A stretch of 64,000 nucleotides of DNA from Nocardia cyriacigeorgica (GTDB lineage Bacteria; Actinomycetota; Actinomycetes; Mycobacteriales; Mycobacteriaceae). A program made the position numbers and the translations under genes. Position 1 is the first letter of the stretch. Each line of letters opens with the position of its first letter. This document shows, piece after piece, positions 59,769 through 64,000 of this stretch. A model generated the notes under the pieces. The model saw only the letters and a list, made by a program, of their open reading frames with translations. It ran no database searches and was not told where the DNA came from. The DNA lies in the NCBI RefSeq assembly GCF_029868385.1, contig NZ_JARWNX010000019.1, positions 27,933-91,932 of the forward strand, given 5' to 3'.

Positions 59769-60650
59769 TCAGATACGGACTCGGTCCAGGATCGCGGTTC
59801 TGGCGGCGGCCCATGCCGCTGAACCCGGATCGCCGAAGTCCGCGTGTCCGCCGCCGGGAATGAGATGGAGCGTCACCGGATCTCCCGCTGCCCGCGCGGC
59901 CGTGGCGTAGCTGCGGCTCTGCTCGGGCGAGACGGTGGCGTCGCGGTCGCCGTGTACGACGGTGACGGGCAGTCCGACCGGCAGATGTTCGATGGGTGAG
60001 GCGATCCGGTACCGGTCGGGTTGCTGATCCGGCAGCCCACCGAGCAGATCGCGCACGAACCGGTCGTGACCGTTGATCGCGGCCAGGCGCAGGTCGAGCA
60101 CACCGGCCATGATCGTCGCGCTGGACAGCCGCACCCGCGGATCGGTGCCGGGCGCGTCGGTGCCGTCGATGGTGTGCCGTCCGGCCAACCAGGCCGCGAG
60201 ATGTCCGCCCGCCGAATGTCCGGCCGCGTGCACCCGATTCAGATCGAGCCGCCCACCCGCACGGTCCTGTACGACGCTCGCCAACGATTCGGCGGCATCG
60301 TCCACATCGGCGAGCGTCGTCGGCCAGCCACCCACCCCGCCGACCCGCCGGTACTCCACGTTCCAGACCGCGACACCGTGCCCGGCCAGGTCCTCGGCCA
60401 GGACCGCGGTGTAGCTCAGGTCGTGCACCTGCTCCCAGCCGCCGCCGTGGACGAGCACGATCACCGGTAGATCGCCCGCGTTCCCGGCGGGCAGATAGAG
60501 GTCACCGAAGTTGTCGGCGGTATCCCCGTAGCTGATCCGTATCGGTTCCGGCCGCGCGGTGTCGGTGGCGGGCGTAGGACCGGCCTCGCCGTCGCCACAT
60601 CCGCACAGCGCCAGCACCAGCGCACCGACCAGCAAGCGAGTTCCGCGCAC
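59769..60650 (-). CDS. Alpha/beta-hydrolase (BD-FAE-like esterase) lipoprotein
   Basis: 293 residues from GTG 60650, which lies about six bases after GGGAGG. The short signal peptide LLVGALVLALCGC is a lipobox type, so the enzyme should be anchored outside. Core: VIVLVHGGGWEQ (oxyanion HGGG), AAGHSAGGHLAAWL with the nucleophile Ser, VVHGDRDATVSPEQS with Asp, and IPGGGHADFG with His. This is the BD-FAE/kynurenine formamidase-like group of esterases. A long in-frame upstream extension to 60929 is not homologous. Substrate unknown. It ends 21 bp before the lexA-like start and may be in one transcript with it. Confidence 0.85.
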   Translation of the reverse strand: MRGTRLLVGALVLALCGCGDGEAGPTPATDTARPEPIRISYGDTADNFGDLYLPAGNAGDLPVIVLVHGGGWEQVHDLSYTAVLAEDLAGHGVAVWNVEYRRVGGVGGWPTTLADVDDAAESLASVVQDRAGGRLDLNRVHAAGHSAGGHLAAWLAGRHTIDGTDAPGTDPRVRLSSATIMAGVLDLRLAAINGHDRFVRDLLGGLPDQQPDRYRIASPIEHLPVGLPVTVVHGDRDATVSPEQSRSYATAARAAGDPVTLHLIPGGGHADFGDPGSAAWAAARTAILDRVRI

Positions 60651-60777
60651 CACGACCTCCCACCTCGTACCGAACCAGGACCGTCGCCTCGCATTCAAAC
60701 ACGCGTCGGTGCGGGGGCCGATGATCCGAAGGCGGCGGCGGGCGCATGCGCTCGTGGCCGAGGTTCGCGATCGGGGA

Positions 60778-62124
60778 TCACAGCTGTGCGAGCACCTCAT
60801 CGGCGGCGCGGTGGCCCGAGCGAACGGCACCGTCCATGTATCCGTTCCAGATCTGCGCGGTTTCCGCACCGGCCCAGTGGATTCGACCGACCGGTGCGGC
60901 CAGCGCGGCACCGTACTGGGTCCAGACACCCGCGCCCAGTCGGCCGCCGTAGCAGCCGCGCGTGAATTCCTCGGCGTTCCAGTCCTGTTCCAGGAGGTCG
61001 AACGGGTTTGCCGCCTTCGGGCCGAAGTATTTCACCAGTGTGTTCACCACCAGGTCCCGACGTTGTTCCGGTGTCATGGCACCGGCCGCGCGCGCATGGG
61101 CGCCTTCGAGGAAACCGACCAGCACCCCACATGAACCGTCGGGCGGCGAATTGTCCAGGACGGGACTGAATCCGTCGTCGAGACCGAGCACGAATCCGTT
61201 GAGGCCGTCCTCGCGCCAGAACGGCGTCTCGTATCCGACCTGGAATTTGATCACCGAACCGGCGGGCATCTGCTGGGTCAACCCGTCACGCAACGCGGGC
61301 AGCGCCGGGACATAGCGCAAGCGGCCCGCCAACGTGGGCGGCACCGCGATGATCACCCGGCGCGCGGTGACACTGCCGCCTTCGTATTCGACGACCACTC
61401 CGTCCGCGTCCTGCCGGATCGTGCGCACCACCGCACCCAGCCGGACCGCCTCGCCCAGTTCGCTCGCCATCCGCTCGGAGATCAGGTGCGTGCCACCGAC
61501 CACGCGGCTCTCCTGGGCTCCGCCGGTGGTGGCGATGAGGGTGTACAGGCTGGTCCCGGATTTGAGGTAGAAGAGGAAGTGCAGCAGGGACAGCTCCGGC
61601 GCCTCGGCGGAGAACAGCGCGGGCACCAGCACGCCGAACAGCTTGCGGGCGAGGGTGTCGCCGGTGTTCGCGGACAGCCAGCCGTCCAGCGTCTGCCGGT
61701 CCAGCTCTTCGGCGTCGGCGGTCTGCCAGGGCGCGGCGGTGGTGACCGTCGACGCCAAGGCTTCCAATTGCAGCCACAGACGGCCCACTTCCATCGCCGA
61801 ATCCGCGGGGAGACCGAAGGTTTCGTCGGCGTATCGCACCGCCTGCCCGTCGAGGACGGTCAGATTGTCGCCCTCGTCGTAGCTGGGGAACACCGGCAGA
61901 CCGAGTTCATCGATCAGCTCACGCACCGCGTCCTGGGTGGGGCCGATCCATTGGCCGCCCAGCTCCACCGGGACGCCGTTGTCGAGGAAACCTCCGAGAG
62001 TGCGGCCGCCGACGCGGTCGCGCGCTTCCAACACCAGGACACTGCGCCCGGCTCCGGCCAACCTGCGCGCCGCACTCAGACCGGCGAGCCCTGCCCCTAC
62101 CACGACGACATCGGCATCTTGCAT
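60778..62124 (-). CDS. Flavin-containing monoamine oxidase (AofH-like)
   Basis: 448 residues. FAD-binding VVVVGAGLAGLSAARRLAGAG at the N-terminus with EARDRVGGRT, then GGQWIGPTQDAVRELIDELGL. C-terminal FAD motif RIHWAGAETAQIWNGYMDGAVRSG. Over most of its length it reads like M. tuberculosis AofH (Rv3170) and bacterial putrescine/tyramine oxidases, but lacks a clear acidic diamine pocket that I could recognise. It should oxidise a primary amine to an aldehyde with H2O2. ATG 62124 follows GGAGGATGGGCC. The TetR gene upstream on the same strand is the likely regulator. Confidence 0.9.
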   Translation of the reverse strand: MQDADVVVVGAGLAGLSAARRLAGAGRSVLVLEARDRVGGRTLGGFLDNGVPVELGGQWIGPTQDAVRELIDELGLPVFPSYDEGDNLTVLDGQAVRYADETFGLPADSAMEVGRLWLQLEALASTVTTAAPWQTADAEELDRQTLDGWLSANTGDTLARKLFGVLVPALFSAEAPELSLLHFLFYLKSGTSLYTLIATTGGAQESRVVGGTHLISERMASELGEAVRLGAVVRTIRQDADGVVVEYEGGSVTARRVIIAVPPTLAGRLRYVPALPALRDGLTQQMPAGSVIKFQVGYETPFWREDGLNGFVLGLDDGFSPVLDNSPPDGSCGVLVGFLEGAHARAAGAMTPEQRRDLVVNTLVKYFGPKAANPFDLLEQDWNAEEFTRGCYGGRLGAGVWTQYGAALAAPVGRIHWAGAETAQIWNGYMDGAVRSGHRAADEVLAQL

Positions 62125-62252
62125 GGCCCATCCTCCAGAATAAGTCGGTCGCATGACTGATATGAGGGAGATTACTGACCCCACACCTGCGATACAACCC
62201 CCTGCGGGGCACTAATTCATACGAGCGACCGAATTCCGAGGACGGTGGATCG

Positions 62253-62879
62253 TCAGTCTCCCGCGACCGCGCGCGAGGCGGAACGAATACCGGCGAGCGC
62301 GACCATCATCTCGATCGCGGCATCCAGATTCTCCCGCGACCGACTGTCGTTGGGGTCGCATACGTGCTGGATCACCAGGCCGTCCACACAGGCGAGCATG
62401 ACGCGGGCGAGTCGCCCGAACGGCACCGCGCAGGTCTCACCCGCATCCTGCGCCGCACGCTGGCACCATTCGGCGATGATGGCGGCATACCGTTCGTACT
62501 GCCAGCGCGCAAGACTCTCCTGCCCCGGCGTGCGCAGGGCGTAGGTGACGAGTTCGTACTGCATGACCTGCAAGTTCGCCCGATCGGTCACCAGATGCGA
62601 CCAGAAGCTGTGCACACCCTGGCGGATCGCGTGCTCGAGCCCCTCCCCCAGCTCGACGGCACCTTCGAGCACCGCCGCGATCTCATCCACCACATCCTCG
62701 ATCACCGCCCGCAACAACAGCTCCTTCGAGGGGAACACGTACTGCATCGTGCCCAGCGGTACCCCGGCTTCGGCGGCGACGGCACGCAACGAGGTACCGG
62801 CCACACCACCGCGAGCGAGCGCGATCCGGGCGGCGGCCACCAGTTGCGTGCGACGCACTGACGCTTCCACGTACGGCAT
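62253..62879 (-). CDS. TetR-family regulator, probably of the amine oxidase
   Basis: 208 residues. Helix-turn-helix: RRTQLVAAARIALARGGVAGTSLRAVAAEAGVPLGTMQYVFPSKELL, with Met-Gln-Tyr in the recognition helix. The ligand domain includes LQVMQYELVTYALRTPGQE and LARVMLACVDGLVIQHV, typical of BetI-like TetR proteins that sense amines or related compounds. ATG 62879 follows GAGGAGGGTTC. It precedes the monoamine oxidase by about 128 bp on the same strand. Confidence 0.85.
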   Translation of the reverse strand: MPYVEASVRRTQLVAAARIALARGGVAGTSLRAVAAEAGVPLGTMQYVFPSKELLLRAVIEDVVDEIAAVLEGAVELGEGLEHAIRQGVHSFWSHLVTDRANLQVMQYELVTYALRTPGQESLARWQYERYAAIIAEWCQRAAQDAGETCAVPFGRLARVMLACVDGLVIQHVCDPNDSRSRENLDAAIEMMVALAGIRSASRAVAGD

Positions 62880-63030
62880 GAACCCTCCTCGGTCAGCTGA
62901 CCGAGATTCTGCCATGCGGGGCACGGCGACCATGCCCGTCGTCGCGGGGCATGTCGATCGATGGCGTCCGCGACCGACACCTGCTCGAATCCGCGATACC
63001 CGGCCGACGGACCTGGTAAAGGTAGGTGCC

Positions 63031-63624
63031 GTGAGCCGCAAGCTGCTCTGGGCACTCGAGTTCGGACTCACCGTGGTCGGGCTGGCCTGGCTGCTGGCAT
63101 CCGTGGGTTCCCAGGCCGGGGTCGAACTACTGGTGGTCTGGAACGGGCTCGGAATCGTCTATCTCGTGACGGGTTGGCTGCTGCTGCGCCGCGATCTGCC
63201 CGCCGCACGGTCCGGCGAGCTGGTCGCTCCCCGCTGGTACACGACGGTGCTGGCGCTGGTGGCGAGCAGCTCGGGCCTGGCGGCGGGGTTTCTGATGACC
63301 GCGGGCGCCAATGAGGGCGATGAACTCGCGCAGGGCATTTCGGCGGCCACGGTCCTGGTGTCATGGCTGCTCCTGCATACCGCGTTCGCACAGATCTACA
63401 CGCACGCGTTCTTCGCCGATGGCGGTCTGCGCTTCCCGGACTGCCCTGCGCCGGGGCTGTCGGAGTTCGTGTACTTCTCGTTCGTGATCGGCACATCGTT
63501 CGCGGTATCCGACGTCTCGGTCGTGAGTACCGCGATGCGGCGCCGGATCACCGCGCACAGCATTCTCATCTTCTTCTTCAACGCTGCCGTGGTCGCCATC
63601 GCGATCGATTGGTTGAAGAGCTGA
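63031..63624 (+). CDS. DUF1345 family membrane protein
   Basis: 197 residues with five membrane helices, including LEFGLTVVGLAWLLASVG, LLVVWNGLGIVYLVTGWLLL, ISAATVLVSWLLLHTAFAQIYTHAFF and SILIFFFNAAVVAIAIDWL. The block EFVYFSFVIGTSFAVSDVSV with SFVIG and SD-V is the family signature (compare SFTIGMTFQTSD). GTG 63031 follows GGTAGGTGCC. Function unknown in the family. It is divergent from the TetR gene. Confidence 0.85.
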   Translation: MSRKLLWALEFGLTVVGLAWLLASVGSQAGVELLVVWNGLGIVYLVTGWLLLRRDLPAARSGELVAPRWYTTVLALVASSSGLAAGFLMTAGANEGDELAQGISAATVLVSWLLLHTAFAQIYTHAFFADGGLRFPDCPAPGLSEFVYFSFVIGTSFAVSDVSVVSTAMRRRITAHSILIFFFNAAVVAIAIDWLKS

Positions 63625-63637
63625 CCGCAACCAGCAC

Positions 63638-63673
63638 CACCCCGCCGATGTCCGGCAGCGCATCGGCGGGGTG
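63638..63673 (+). terminator. Terminator hairpin after the DUF1345 gene
   Basis: CACCCCGCCGATG (63638-63650) pairs perfectly over 13 bp with CATCGGCGGGGTG (63661-63673), loop of 10 nt. It begins 14 bp after the DUF1345 stop. Confidence 0.75.
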
Positions 63674-63700
63674 GGTGTGGTGATTGCTGTTCGCGGGTGC

Positions 63701-63731
63701 ATCCGGCTGTGACACGAGTACACAGCCGGAT
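63701..63731. terminator. Second hairpin between two convergent genes
   Basis: ATCCGGCTGTG (63701-63711) pairs perfectly with CACAGCCGGAT (63721-63731), loop ACACGAGTA. It lies between DUF1345 (+) and the metY-like gene (-), and is well placed to stop transcription from either side. The remaining 63732-63854 shows no gene. Confidence 0.65.
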
Positions 63732-63854
63732 ACGGCGGCGCGTGCCGGTCCCCTCAACTACCGGCGCGTGGGTCCACCTCCCGGGGCCGCCATCACCGAG
63801 CGGCCCTCTGCGATGGGGTTCGCGCTGGACGGACGCGAACACCCATGCGGCCGC

Positions 63855-64000
<146 letters not shown>

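Overview
The window is high-GC actinobacterial DNA, most likely from Nocardia or a close mycolic-acid relative. The order ctaD, fecB, nrdF2, nrdE-nrdI-nrdH, FMN reductase, TetR follows the Mycobacterium tuberculosis Rv3043c-Rv3055 neighbourhood, and many single proteins (FecB, NrdE, MoaA, the Ami1-like amidase, the AofH-like oxidase) read as mycobacterial-type orthologues. The genus is inferred from these resemblances; no search was run.

Left part (1-18.7 kb): the start of ctaD, then fecB, an orphan fragment of an adenylation domain, and a 4385-residue three-module NRPS (C-A-T-E-C-A-T-C-A-T-E-TE) translationally coupled to a DrrA/DrrB-type ABC exporter. This is a self-contained make-and-export locus for a small peptide. 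The neighbouring fecB and the ornithine-like first adenylation code make a siderophore possible.

Centre (18.8-34.2 kb): the class Ib ribonucleotide reductase genes are split into nrdF2 (+) and nrdHIE (-). Each promoter carries a pair of NrdR-like boxes with the same 32-bp spacing. Between the two halves lie tandem DUF3558 lipoprotein genes, mgtE with a structured leader, and a two-gene operon coding an EACC1-like adaptor and a protein that fuses a caspase domain to four FtsK/EccC-like ATPase domains. That operon looks like a biological-conflict (defence or cell-death) system and is the most unusual locus here. An FMN reductase, a TetR regulator and nadE follow.

Right-centre (34.3-50.1 kb): an ECF42-type sigma factor with its DGPF/YciI partner; the molybdenum cofactor genes (moaA-moaD divergent from moeA, a moaC-moaB fusion and moaE); an AraC regulator; a COG0523 GTPase; a secreted amidase with a 21-bp repeat tail; a second ECF sigma factor; secreted proteins and hotdog thioesterases; and a guanidine-III riboswitch in front of an SMR (Gdx/SugE-like) exporter. 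A ProP-type transporter closes the block.

Right part (50.4-64 kb): a bile acid/sodium symporter-family gene converges with a second NRPS (C-A-T-C-T-reductase). Its second module has no adenylation domain, and its promoter carries an almost perfect IdeR iron box. A sulfite-oxidase-like molybdoenzyme (a likely user of the cofactor made upstream), a LexA-like repressor, an esterase lipoprotein, a monoamine oxidase with a TetR regulator, a DUF1345 protein and the end of a metY-like gene complete the window. I saw no tRNA, rRNA, insertion sequence or CRISPR array.
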